NCBI GenBank assembly: GCA_903904835.1
Contig: CAIVEI010000189.1
Location: forward strand, 1 to 64,000
Direction of reading: 5' to 3'
Source: an uncultured Schlesneria sp.
GTDB lineage: Bacteria; Planctomycetota; Planctomycetia; Planctomycetales; Planctomycetaceae
DNA: 64,000 nt
The notes under the pieces were generated by a model. That model saw nothing but the letters and a program-made list of their open reading frames with translations. It made no database searches and was not told the origin of the DNA. Positions 8,131-17,009 of this stretch are shown piece by piece (position 1 is the stretch's first letter; every line of letters starts with the position of its first letter). A program made the position numbers and the translations under genes.

Positions 8131-8499
8131 TCAGTGGTGGCCACCTTGGTGTGCAACAGCGGCTTCATGCTCTGGATAGTCATGTAGTTGCGGGATATCT
8201 TGGACGTAATAACTCGCACCGATATCCGGTCGCAACGACAGCGGAATCGCCAAGGCGATGATGGTCGTTGGGACAAGCAGCAGATACTTCCAGGCTCGCT
8301 CGAACTTCAGGTGCATAAAGTACGCCATCACGCACAATGCCTTCGCCACAGCGACGGCAAGAACGATCGCACCCAGCAAGATTTTGCTTGGCAAATGAAT
8401 AATGTCGGCAACGACCGAAATCAAAGTAAACACGCACAAAGCACAAAATACTTTGAAATAGGTACTACCATGAGACTCATGATGTTCGTGATCAGACAT
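8131..8499 (-). CDS. Cytochrome c oxidase subunit IV (bacterial type)
   Basis: From the ATG at 8499 this encodes about 122 residues beginning MSDHEHHESHG. A longer frame opens at 8565, but its extra 22 residues are not family-like and a GAAAG lies before the 8499 start. Three membrane helices carry the COX4_pro pattern (ILLGAIVLAVAVAKALCVMA, YFMHLKFE). Both ends are histidine rich. It is a small accessory subunit of heme-copper oxidases, next to subunit III. Confidence 0.88.
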   Translation of the reverse strand: MSDHEHHESHGSTYFKVFCALCVFTLISVVADIIHLPSKILLGAIVLAVAVAKALCVMAYFMHLKFERAWKYLLLVPTTIIALAIPLSLRPDIGASYYVQDIPQLHDYPEHEAAVAHQGGHH

Positions 8500-8586
8500 G
8501 GCATTTGCTTTCAATTGAAAACCAACTGGTTGTTGGAGTATTTCCGATGGAGTTAACGATTTCAAACTTCGCGCGTACGATCGAAA

Positions 8587-9642
8587 TCAGATGATATACA
8601 GCAGAGGGAACAGGAAGATCCAGACCAGGTCCACAAAGTGCCAATAGAGGCCGACGTTCTCGACAAACGTCGCGTCCTTGATACTCAGCCGATGGCCCTT
8701 CATCAGAATCACCAGAAACATATACAGTCCGATGATCACGTGAATTGCGTGAAAGCCGGTCATCAGAAAATAGTTTGAGGCAAACAGGTTTCCATAGAGA
8801 ATCGGGTGGGCAGGACTGAGTCCGCTGGCGAGTGGACCGAGTTCTTTATCCTTCAACAACTCTTCGACTTTTCCATTAACTTCATCCAGGCTAACCGGAT
8901 CGTATTTGCTCGATGGATTGTCTTCTTTACGGATGTCATCGAATTTCGCGTAATCGACTTTCAATGAAAGGTTGCTGCGAACGTGTTCTTTCAAACTCAC
9001 ATATTCTGCGCTGAGTTTTGAAAGCGCAGTCGCATCATTCAGTTGTTTAACTTCTTCAGGCGTGAGACCTTTCTCTTTTTTTTCCGTCAGTGCGGCAATC
9101 CGTGCGTCCAACGAAGATTTCTGAAGTTCACGTGTTGTCGGCACTTCTTCACGATTCTTCGCGGCTGCGATCGCTGCGTCCGCCTGCAATCGCCGATCAA
9201 CCAGCTTCCCAAATTGATTAACAACTTTGTCCATGGCCTGACGGTTATTCTCGGGGATGTGACCAGGCAGGATGTCGTGCTGGAACTTGCCTGCGTATTC
9301 AAGACTCTTAATCCCCAGGAACAAACACCCGAGCAGAAGGGTGTAAAGCATGAATCGCCACGCTTTGGCATATTGATGTGAGAGCAGGCAATCATGCGAA
9401 ACGACAACGAAATAGCTGGATACGATCAAGACAAACGTATTGATCCCGCCGAACGCAATGTTGATATGCGTCACATGCGTATCCGTCGGCCAGCCAAGTG
9501 ATCCCATGCGCATCACGATGTATGTGCCAATAAAGGCGGTGAAGAACATGATTTCTGTACCGAGAAATAACCACATCCCGAGTTTTGCATTCGTGATGGG
9601 AATACCCATTTTCAGGGTCGGAGCAGCAACAGCGTGTGTCAT
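8587..9642 (-). CDS. coxC: Cytochrome c oxidase subunit III with a 140-residue helical insert
   Basis: The 351-residue protein has the subunit III helices at both ends: [15 protein letters not shown] and [15 protein letters not shown] near the start, [12 protein letters not shown] and [19 protein letters not shown] at the end. Between about residues 130 and 275 sits a hydrophilic, lysine/glutamate-rich segment predicted to be mostly helical, with no counterpart in ordinary subunit III (about 190-260 residues). It falls in the loop after KSLEYAGKF and before LFASNYF. The gene follows ctaB and precedes subunit IV. Confidence 0.92.
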   Translation of the reverse strand: MTHAVAAPTLKMGIPITNAKLGMWLFLGTEIMFFTAFIGTYIVMRMGSLGWPTDTHVTHINIAFGGINTFVLIVSSYFVVVSHDCLLSHQYAKAWRFMLYTLLLGCLFLGIKSLEYAGKFQHDILPGHIPENNRQAMDKVVNQFGKLVDRRLQADAAIAAAKNREEVPTTRELQKSSLDARIAALTEKKEKGLTPEEVKQLNDATALSKLSAEYVSLKEHVRSNLSLKVDYAKFDDIRKEDNPSSKYDPVSLDEVNGKVEELLKDKELGPLASGLSPAHPILYGNLFASNYFLMTGFHAIHVIIGLYMFLVILMKGHRLSIKDATFVENVGLYWHFVDLVWIFLFPLLYII

Positions 9643-9720
9643 ATCAGTCTCATTCGCAACATAAGTCTTGACCGCCGCATGCAGTCGTGAGCGGGCAGTC
9701 AGCAGTGAAAAAATCAGGCT

Positions 9721-10668
9721 TTAAAGTCGTTCTAGCAGTCTCAAGTGATCCCAGGTCAGCGTCAGTAGCAACAGCGGCAGGTAAATCAACGAGGTCCACA
9801 GCACGCGTCTGGCACTCGTACGAGTTTCATCGATTGCAAACAATACAGAAGCCATCAGGTAAGCTGATCCAAGCAGCATCGCAACGGTGTTATATGTTGA
9901 ACCAGCAAGGCCAAAGTGGCTTGGAAGCAGGCTGATGGGGATCAGGCACAATGCATAAGTTACGGCGAGTAATCCCGTAATATGGGGCAGTGATTTTCCG
10001 CCAGGCAACATTCGCAACCCTGCCCGGCAATAGTCGTCTCGGTGTAGCCAGGCGATCGCGAAAAAATGCGGAAATTGCCAGACAAACAGGATCGCGAATA
10101 AGGCAAAAGCGTTCATGTCCAGCGATGCGCCCGAGGCTAACCAACCCAGTACAGGAGGCAATGCTCCCGGAATCGCCCCGACGGCAGTACATAGCGAAGT
10201 CATTCGTTTAAGCGGCGTATAAACACCTGCGTACAACACGAATGTGATTGCCGTCATCATTGCCGTAACCAAATTCACCGTCAATGCGAGGTAGACGGTG
10301 CCGAGACAGGCCGCAACGAGCCCGAACAACAAGACTTCAATGGGAGCGAGTCGACCGGATGGAAGTGGGCGATTCATCGTTCGCCGCATTCGACCATCTG
10401 TCTTCCTCTCAATCCACTGATTCACGGCAGAGGAGCCAACCGCAACGACGGCGATTCCAAGACAGGCATGAAACAGGGTGATCGAGACGGAAGCGGTTTC
10501 CATCCCCAGCACGAACCCGCACGAAACGGTCAACAAGACCATTAACGAAATCCGTGGCTTGGCGATTTCAACATAGTCAGGTACGCGAGCCAAAACACAG
10601 GCGATCAAACTGTCCGGTGAAGGCTTTGCAACGTCGGGACAGACAGGAAGCGGAGAGATTGCACTCAT
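9721..10668 (-). CDS. ctaB: Protoheme IX farnesyltransferase (heme O synthase)
   Basis: Adds a farnesyl group to heme b, the first step to heme A. From the ATG at 10668 the protein has 315 residues and about nine membrane helices. The prenyl-diphosphate site is visible (NQWIERKTDGRMRRTMNRP), as is the second motif LHRDDYCRAGLRMLP. The ATG overlaps the ctaA stop as ATGA, indicating translational coupling. A longer frame from 10749 would place 27 arginine/cysteine-rich residues inside ctaA and is unlikely. Confidence 0.93.
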   Translation of the reverse strand: MSAISPLPVCPDVAKPSPDSLIACVLARVPDYVEIAKPRISLMVLLTVSCGFVLGMETASVSITLFHACLGIAVVAVGSSAVNQWIERKTDGRMRRTMNRPLPSGRLAPIEVLLFGLVAACLGTVYLALTVNLVTAMMTAITFVLYAGVYTPLKRMTSLCTAVGAIPGALPPVLGWLASGASLDMNAFALFAILFVWQFPHFFAIAWLHRDDYCRAGLRMLPGGKSLPHITGLLAVTYALCLIPISLLPSHFGLAGSTYNTVAMLLGSAYLMASVLFAIDETRTSARRVLWTSLIYLPLLLLTLTWDHLRLLERL

Positions 10669-11633
10669 GTGACAGCTCCCGCGACAGTGTTCGCAACGGT
10701 GACGGGATCTCGCTGATCGTCGTTCAGAGGCCGCAATGCTTTGCAACAAACGACGGTTAAGACACTCGTCATTAATGTCAAAAGGCCAACAACCTTATGT
10801 AGCGAGCAAATCACGATCTGCGGAACTGAGTCCTGTTGTGCCACAACACCCCAGGAAGGGATGCCATATTTGACATACCAGGTTGCCAGGCCGATTAATG
10901 ACTGAGCAAGTGTGAAACCAATGAGAGCATTGGCGCATCGACTGAGATACCTGGATTCGGCTCCGTAAACGGACAAGACGAATAACCCTGTGACAAATAG
11001 CACCACCAAAGCAAACCAGGGGTGAATCATCCAGGCCCATGCGAATTCTTCGTACTCACGCAAATGTCGCAGAAAACCGCCCATAACGTACTGCGCGAGC
11101 AGCGAGCCCAGCAATAGATTTGCCGCAAGCGAAACCCGGTGACTGGTCGCATTTGAACTCAATCGAAGCCGCTGATCCCAGCCCTTGCTCGTAATCAGAA
11201 TCAGTACGGCCATCAAGCTGAATACGATTGCTGCAAAGTCACCGTGAACGAGCGCCAGCGTCTGCTTATCGAGTCGGACTCGGGCACCCCCCAGCATTCC
11301 CTGTGCGAACACCGCAGCAAATATTGTTGCAGCTACCAGTCTGACATGTCGCCTGCGATCCATTACCCACGTGGCAATCACGAGAGAAAGACTAAGCAAT
11401 CCGATCACCATACCCGCCAATCGGTGGCCATGTTCTACGAACTGGTCCCGAGCCGAACTCAACCAGGGATAGGCCAGCATGTTGTATCCATCAGACGACG
11501 GCCAGTCGGAAAAGACCATCCCGGCTTTTAGCGTCGTCACGATTGCTCCCGTCGTCACTGGCAATAACAACGTTAGCGCGGCGATCAGCCACGCTAGACG
11601 ATGCAGCAACTTGGATTGAGACGGTAGGTTCAT
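10665..11633 (-). CDS. ctaA: Heme A synthase
   Basis: A 322-residue, eight-helix membrane protein that oxidises heme O to heme A. The four conserved histidine contexts are present: EHGHRLAGM, VHGDFAAIV, MIHPWFALV and LHKVVGLL. It sits directly upstream of ctaB (ATGA overlap) and downstream of oxidase subunit I, so heme A supply is encoded with its main user. Confidence 0.92.
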   Translation of the reverse strand: MNLPSQSKLLHRLAWLIAALTLLLPVTTGAIVTTLKAGMVFSDWPSSDGYNMLAYPWLSSARDQFVEHGHRLAGMVIGLLSLSLVIATWVMDRRRHVRLVAATIFAAVFAQGMLGGARVRLDKQTLALVHGDFAAIVFSLMAVLILITSKGWDQRLRLSSNATSHRVSLAANLLLGSLLAQYVMGGFLRHLREYEEFAWAWMIHPWFALVVLFVTGLFVLSVYGAESRYLSRCANALIGFTLAQSLIGLATWYVKYGIPSWGVVAQQDSVPQIVICSLHKVVGLLTLMTSVLTVVCCKALRPLNDDQRDPVTVANTVAGAVT

Positions 11634-11671
11634 CGGACGGTATGACGTAACTAGAGTGAGATAAAGTTTTG

Positions 11672-13501
11672 TTAGTGGTGCTCTTCTGCAGCAACACGTT
11701 GTGCAAGTGGAACATATTCGGTTTGCATCAGGAAATCTTTGTCGCCACTGACCGGTGAGCCGTATTCATAAGGACCGTGGTAGACAACTGGCAGCACGTC
11801 GAAATTGCCATGTCCTGGTGGGGACGGAGCCGTCCATTCCAGACCGTTCGCTCCCCACGGATTGCGGCCACACTTAGGTCCGAAATACATGCTGTAGAAG
11901 AAGTTACCAAGTAACAGGAACTGAGCCATCCCCATCAAGAATGCCGATGCCGTCATGAACTGATTCAGTGGGAGCAGGTGTTCAAGATAAGGGAAGTGAT
12001 ACGGGTCGGCATACCGACGGGGCATACCAGCAATTCCAAGCATGTGCATCGGATAGAAGGTGCAGTTAAAGCCGATGAATGTCAGCACGAAGTGAATCTT
12101 GCCAACCGTTTCGTTCATCATTCGGCCATACATCTTGGGGAACCAGAACTGGATCGCTCCAAACACCCCGAACAACGTTGCACCGAAGATCACGTAGTGA
12201 AAGTGAGCCACAATAAAGTACGTGTCATGGATGTAGATATCGACTGGAACAGCAGCCATAAAAATGCCGCTCAATCCACCAATAATAAACATCGAAACGA
12301 ACGCGATGCAGTACAACATCACCGAGTTGAATTGCACGCGACCACCCCAGATCGTTCCAATCCAGTTGAAAGTCTTAATTGCAGACGGGAGGGCGATCAT
12401 GATCGTACTGACCATGAATGTCATTCCCAATGCCGGGTTCATACCGCTGATGAACATGTGGTGTCCCCACACGATGAATCCCAAACCTGCGATCGCCGCC
12501 ATCGAATAGACCATTGGCTTGTAGCCGAAAACAGGCTTTCGACACATGCATGCCAGCATGTCAGAGACCATTCCCATCGCGGGAAGCAACATGATGTAAA
12601 CTGCGGGGTGAGAGTAGAACCAGAAAAGGTGCTGCCACAACAGCGTCTGGCCCCCACCGACAGTAGGTGCAGCATTGTTGACGACGATGCCGGAGGGCAC
12701 GAAGAAGCAGGTTCCCAGCATTCGGTCAGAAACCATCATGAAACCTGCCGCTGTCAGCACGGGAAGTGCAAACGCCTGCAGAATCGCAGTGATAAACATC
12801 GACCAGATCGTGAGTGGCATTCGGAACAGCGTCATACCTGGTGCACGCATATTGATAATGGTGGTCATGTAATTGACCGAACCCATCATGGATGAAACAC
12901 CGACAAACGTCAGACCTAACAGCCACAGGGTCTGAGCGTCACCTGAACCGGGAGCCGCCTCGCGCAAGAGTGACAGAAGCGGGTAAGACGTCCACCCCGC
13001 CGCTGGTCCCCCACCGTACATGAAGAAGCTGGCACCGAACAAGAAAATTGCCGGCCACATGAACCAGTAACTGAGCATGTTCAGCGTCGGAAACGCCATG
13101 TCATCCGCTCCGATTTGCAGCGGAATGAGAAAGTTACCGAAAGCACCTGCCAGCACGGGGATGATCACCAGGAAGATCATCACGGTCGCGTGCATTGTGA
13201 ACAACATCGTATAAGCGTCAGGAGAAATCTGGCCTCCGTCTGCTCCGAACACCATGTCGCCGAAAATTGGCATGCGTTCCCAAGGGCGGGCCAACTGCCA
13301 ACGGACTGCTAACGCAAGTGCACCACCCACCATCATCATAAACAGCGTTGTAATCAGAAATTGCTTTCCGATCATCTTGTGGTCGGTCGAAAAAACATAT
13401 TGCGATATAAAGCTCTGCTTGTGAGCGTGCGCGTGATCATGTCCATGCCCACCATGGTCGGCGTGATCCGCATGATCGATTGTTGGATTGAGAGTGCTCA
13501 T
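11672..13501 (-). CDS. coxA: Cytochrome c oxidase subunit I, A2 type
   Basis: The 609-residue catalytic subunit with about 12 helices. Low-spin heme ligand H104 (FTMHATV) pairs with H435, and H433 binds the high-spin heme (AHFHYVIFG). The CuB ligands are H298, H347 and H348, with cross-link tyrosine Y302. The helix VI motif is YSHPAVY in place of GHPEVY, the mark of the A2 subfamily, where tyrosine-serine replaces the D-channel glutamate. The N-terminus (residues 9-27) is rich in His-Asp and His-Gly, a possible metal-binding tail. It is encoded after coxB and before ctaA. Confidence 0.97.
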   Translation of the reverse strand: MSTLNPTIDHADHADHGGHGHDHAHAHKQSFISQYVFSTDHKMIGKQFLITTLFMMMVGGALALAVRWQLARPWERMPIFGDMVFGADGGQISPDAYTMLFTMHATVMIFLVIIPVLAGAFGNFLIPLQIGADDMAFPTLNMLSYWFMWPAIFLFGASFFMYGGGPAAGWTSYPLLSLLREAAPGSGDAQTLWLLGLTFVGVSSMMGSVNYMTTIINMRAPGMTLFRMPLTIWSMFITAILQAFALPVLTAAGFMMVSDRMLGTCFFVPSGIVVNNAAPTVGGGQTLLWQHLFWFYSHPAVYIMLLPAMGMVSDMLACMCRKPVFGYKPMVYSMAAIAGLGFIVWGHHMFISGMNPALGMTFMVSTIMIALPSAIKTFNWIGTIWGGRVQFNSVMLYCIAFVSMFIIGGLSGIFMAAVPVDIYIHDTYFIVAHFHYVIFGATLFGVFGAIQFWFPKMYGRMMNETVGKIHFVLTFIGFNCTFYPMHMLGIAGMPRRYADPYHFPYLEHLLPLNQFMTASAFLMGMAQFLLLGNFFYSMYFGPKCGRNPWGANGLEWTAPSPPGHGNFDVLPVVYHGPYEYGSPVSGDKDFLMQTEYVPLAQRVAAEEHH

Positions 13502-13561
13502 AGTCTGTCTGCTTTTCGTTCACTTCGACGTTGGAATGTATGCAGCCGGTTTCAAAACTTA

Positions 13562-14374
13562 CTATTCCGCTGGCTTCCGATAACCATCATCAAATTGTTC
13601 CGCGGAGGCTTTGTCTTTCCACGCTTCAAAGTCGTCAGCCGATTGTGCAACCAGCATGGCTTTCATTTTATAATGCCCCCATCCACACAGCTCGGCACAA
13701 AGCATTTCGTATTTGCCGGGCATTGTTGCATCAAACCACACGGGGATCATCTTTCCCGGTACCGCATCCTGTTTAACGCGAAGCATCGGAACGAAGAACG
13801 CATGTTGAACGTCGTCCGTTCGTAGCGTGATCGAGACCAGACCACCCGTCGGAACATGCAGTTCATTCACGGAGTAGATGTCATCTGGTTGTGGAGTCGG
13901 TTTCAGTGGCTTGCCGTTGGCTGGGTAGCGAATCCGCCATTCGAATTGCCGAGCCGTCACCTCAGCAACGACAGTGATTACCTTGGGAGAACCATCCTTC
14001 TCTTTCGCAAAACCCTTCATCCGATATTCAGCCCAGACGTCCAACTGATAAAGGGCGATGAACAGCAGCACGGCCGAAGGTACGATAGTCCAGATCACTT
14101 CAAGGCTGTGACTGCCGTGAGAAAACCAGACCTTCTCGTCTGACTTGATCGACGCACCACGCCACAGAGCGTAGCCCAGAGCCGCACTTGTTCCGACAAA
14201 AGTCACTGAAACAATGACCAGAATCAGATAGAACAGGTCATCGATCTTTCCACCGAGCGTCGAATACGCATTTCCATCTCCAGGAAACCACCAATGCATT
14301 GCAGGGGAAATCCAGGAAACAATGAAAATGATCACTGAAGTCAGGGTGAAAAATACTGCCCAAAACTTGCCCAC
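13562..14374 (-). CDS. coxB: Cytochrome c oxidase subunit II
   Basis: A 270-residue protein carrying the CuA electron entry site. The ligands are all present: H191 (DVQHAFF), C226, E228, C230, H234 and M237 in CAELCGWGHYKM. There are hydrophobic N-terminal helices at about 5-22, 46-68 and 88-112, one more than the usual hairpin; the first may be an uncleaved signal anchor. No cytochrome c domain is fused, unlike caa3 oxidases, so electrons must come from a separate donor such as the diheme lipoprotein encoded just upstream. Confidence 0.95.
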   Translation of the reverse strand: MGKFWAVFFTLTSVIIFIVSWISPAMHWWFPGDGNAYSTLGGKIDDLFYLILVIVSVTFVGTSAALGYALWRGASIKSDEKVWFSHGSHSLEVIWTIVPSAVLLFIALYQLDVWAEYRMKGFAKEKDGSPKVITVVAEVTARQFEWRIRYPANGKPLKPTPQPDDIYSVNELHVPTGGLVSITLRTDDVQHAFFVPMLRVKQDAVPGKMIPVWFDATMPGKYEMLCAELCGWGHYKMKAMLVAQSADDFEAWKDKASAEQFDDGYRKPAE

Positions 14375-14542
14375 GATATTTGCCTTATGTCTTTTGTTGG
14401 AGTTCTGGCAATTTCCCGCCGTCGTATTTTAAATTTCACGCATCGATCTGTCATTCGATCAATCCTCAGCGTGAGGATCAGGTTCGATGAGACTTCAGCT
14501 TGAAAATCAGCGACGACGGGCTGTCACCTGAGCTGCCCCATT

Positions 14543-16024
14543 TCAATTTGCCGGTTTTTCTTCGTTATTCGCCACGACTTCCGCAGGATGCTTCACAGCA
14601 GTCGGCTGTTTAGGCTGATACGGAAGACTCATTACATAATTGACGATATCCCAGACTTGCGGCTCTTTCAGCACGGTGTCGCCGAAGGCTGGCATTGGTG
14701 TACCTTTGATGCCGGCGCGAATCCGACGGAACAGGTCAAGTGGTCGACGACCACCCCGATACTGCCCACTCGTCAGATTTCGTGGCTTCAGCGGATTGCC
14801 CCACTCATCGTGCAGCCCGCGATTTGGATACTTCACACTGGTGCCAGGTTTGTCCCAGAAATCCTCGGTCGCCGCACCATCACCTCGACCCGTCGGGCCA
14901 TGGCAAGTGTAACATTTGGTAGTGTTGGACATATACAGGAGCCGGCCACGCTCGCGAGATTCCAGCGTATCTTCGACTCGTTGAGATGTCGGAATAATCA
15001 GAACTTCGGGAGTCTCTGCCTGGGTCCACGCCGATGCCAACAAATTCGCAGTTTCTTCAACCGCTCCATCAAGTTCTTTGTCATCGACATATTTTTTGAA
15101 TGCTGTTCCAGCGGCTTTTATTGCCTTGGACAAATTCAAAGGCTTTTCCGCTTCTTCCTTGTTCTTCTTTTTCTCAAGGTATGATTTTTCTGCTTTATCG
15201 GTCGAATCCTTAATCGCGGTCTGTGAATAATCATTGGTCAGTTCTTCGACAAATCGCTTTTCAAACTCGCCCCGTATCGCCAGCCATCGAACATACTCAA
15301 CGACAGCGGTTGTTTCTCGTTCTCCTAACAACAGGAACGATGGCATATACGTGCCAGGGATACCGTATTGGATGATCCGGTGCAAATCGTCACGAGTGGC
15401 CTTCTCTTGAGATTGTGTCGAGGTGAACTTGAACTTCCCATTTCGATAGTCACGAGGACGTGGATTCAAGAATTTGCCGGTTGGTCCATTACCGTCGCCC
15501 GTCACTCCGTGACAATGCATGCAATTCTTCATGTAAACCACGCGACCAAGCTGCATGTCTTCGCCAAAACCAACAACGAAACGGTCCCCCACAGACGGCG
15601 TACTCGAACCGCTCGCGAGTTGGAGTGTCTTCGTCTCAACGTTAAAGCCTTTTACATTTGTTTCTGCCGATTTCCCTCCGGCTTGTGATCCCGAAACCCA
15701 AAGTAACGAGGCATTCTTCGAAATCTTACTGGAGTCACCCTCAAGTGCCACGGTGATAGAACCGGAAGGCCCCTCAGTTGAAGCGACAGTCCCTTTCACT
15801 CCGCCATAGTTGATGGGAAAGCGTTCCCAGGCAACCAGAGCCTCTGGCGTCCCGAAGTCGTCAGTCAATGTCTTGGTGACTGCCTTATTGGCCTCGGGAA
15901 TCAGGTCATCCGTCGTTGGACGATACTTGAAGACGGCCTGCGGCCCATTGCCACAACCCAAATTCATAACCGTTAGACCTAGCGTGACCAGCACGGAAAA
16001 ACCCGTACGTGAGCATCGAGGCAT
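14543..16024 (-). CDS. Diheme c-type cytochrome lipoprotein
   Basis: About 493 residues from the ATG at 16024, which gives a lipoprotein signal ending LGC. Other in-frame starts are an ATG at 16051 and a GTG at 16096; no strong ribosome site decides. Two heme sites, CMHCH and CYTCH, each have a downstream Met-Pro (TYMPSF, TPMPAF) as likely axial ligand. Before the first heme lies a compact beta-rich region of about 100 residues that I do not recognise. A lysine/glutamate helical linker joins the two cytochrome domains. Its place between the bc-type genes and coxB makes it a good candidate for carrying electrons to CuA. Confidence 0.85.
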   Translation of the reverse strand: MPRCSRTGFSVLVTLGLTVMNLGCGNGPQAVFKYRPTTDDLIPEANKAVTKTLTDDFGTPEALVAWERFPINYGGVKGTVASTEGPSGSITVALEGDSSKISKNASLLWVSGSQAGGKSAETNVKGFNVETKTLQLASGSSTPSVGDRFVVGFGEDMQLGRVVYMKNCMHCHGVTGDGNGPTGKFLNPRPRDYRNGKFKFTSTQSQEKATRDDLHRIIQYGIPGTYMPSFLLLGERETTAVVEYVRWLAIRGEFEKRFVEELTNDYSQTAIKDSTDKAEKSYLEKKKNKEEAEKPLNLSKAIKAAGTAFKKYVDDKELDGAVEETANLLASAWTQAETPEVLIIPTSQRVEDTLESRERGRLLYMSNTTKCYTCHGPTGRGDGAATEDFWDKPGTSVKYPNRGLHDEWGNPLKPRNLTSGQYRGGRRPLDLFRRIRAGIKGTPMPAFGDTVLKEPQVWDIVNYVMSLPYQPKQPTAVKHPAEVVANNEEKPAN

Positions 16025-16112
16025 CGATATCGTAAAATTGTCGCGAAGCATTATCTGCACCGTCAGTGCTAAAACGTCGAACCCAGATTTATACACAACC
16101 CAATTGTTGGGC

Positions 16113-17009
16113 TCATTTTCCCAGTTGGGATGGCGTTACCTTAATCGTCAATTCGTTGTCACCCGGCTTGATCGTCACAATGAGCCCCTTTTCGAGCACA
16201 CCCGCTGCTTCATGCCAGACCTTGAATTCGTGCTTACCAGACGGCAGGTCCTTAAGTTCAAACTTACCATCTTCACCGCTGACGACCGCAAATGGATGAT
16301 CGATTGGCAAATGATAGGCATTCATCCAAGGGTGGATGTCGCAACCAACTTTAATCGGTTCTTGCTCAGCTTGCTTATACACCATCGGTACCCCGACAGC
16401 ATTATTCTCACCGACGACGGAATTGAACTGCACCGTCTTCTTGCCATACGTATGCGTGTTATGGGCGACCGCATCGCTGTTCAGAATCTTGACCGTTTGT
16501 CCGACTCGAGCAATCATCGCGTGAGGCTTGAAGACGCATGCCTTCTGATCGAAGATCAGGCTTTCACCTGGAACTGGACTTGAGGCTTTCGGAGCTTTTT
16601 TCAGATAGATAAAGACGTTGGCCAAACCACCATCTTTTACCAGAATTGTCTCGTTCGGCGCTTCAACGGCAGCGCAGACGTCCTTGTCCTTGACATCGCT
16701 TCCCTTAAGGTACAACGGGGGAAGTGGTGTGAAAGGTCCTGCAAATTCCACTTTTCCACGAAGTGTTCCCACGCCTTCAGTGGATGCCGTTTCAGAAGTT
16801 TCGGCAACTCCCGAACCCTTCGTCTCGGTCGAATCCCCACCAACCGTACTTGGCTTATATTTCACAGTTGGCTTCAGATTCGCGCCGTTGACCAGTTCAC
16901 CGCAACCCGACGTCAGCAATACCGTAGCTGATAAGAAAAGCGCAACTGTTACACGCGCCACGCGATGTTTTATCACAGTCATTGAATTTCCAGAAATTGG
17001 CATCACCAT
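16113..17009 (-). CDS. Cupredoxin-like lipoprotein
   Basis: A 298-residue lipoprotein (lipobox LLTSGC, C36). Residues 80-240 resemble MauL/plastocyanin-like cupredoxins. Type-1 copper ligands look present: H183 (VAHNTH), C223, H226 and M229 (VGCDIHPWM). A carboxypeptidase-regulatory-like beta domain follows (EDGKFELKDLPSGKHEFKVW). The start ATG overlaps the octaheme stop as TAATG, and a GGGAGGTGG lies just upstream as ribosome site. It may be an electron carrier between the octaheme cytochrome and the oxidase; copper binding is inferred from residues only. Confidence 0.8.
   Translation of the reverse strand: MVMPISGNSMTVIKHRVARVTVALFLSATVLLTSGCGELVNGANLKPTVKYKPSTVGGDSTETKGSGVAETSETASTEGVGTLRGKVEFAGPFTPLPPLYLKGSDVKDKDVCAAVEAPNETILVKDGGLANVFIYLKKAPKASSPVPGESLIFDQKACVFKPHAMIARVGQTVKILNSDAVAHNTHTYGKKTVQFNSVVGENNAVGVPMVYKQAEQEPIKVGCDIHPWMNAYHLPIDHPFAVVSGEDGKFELKDLPSGKHEFKVWHEAAGVLEKGLIVTIKPGDNELTIKVTPSQLGK

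Noticed and set aside
11978-12895. 305-codon plus-strand frame
   Set aside because: Lies fully antisense to subunit I, is His/Arg rich, and tracks third-codon bias of coxA; no family likeness.
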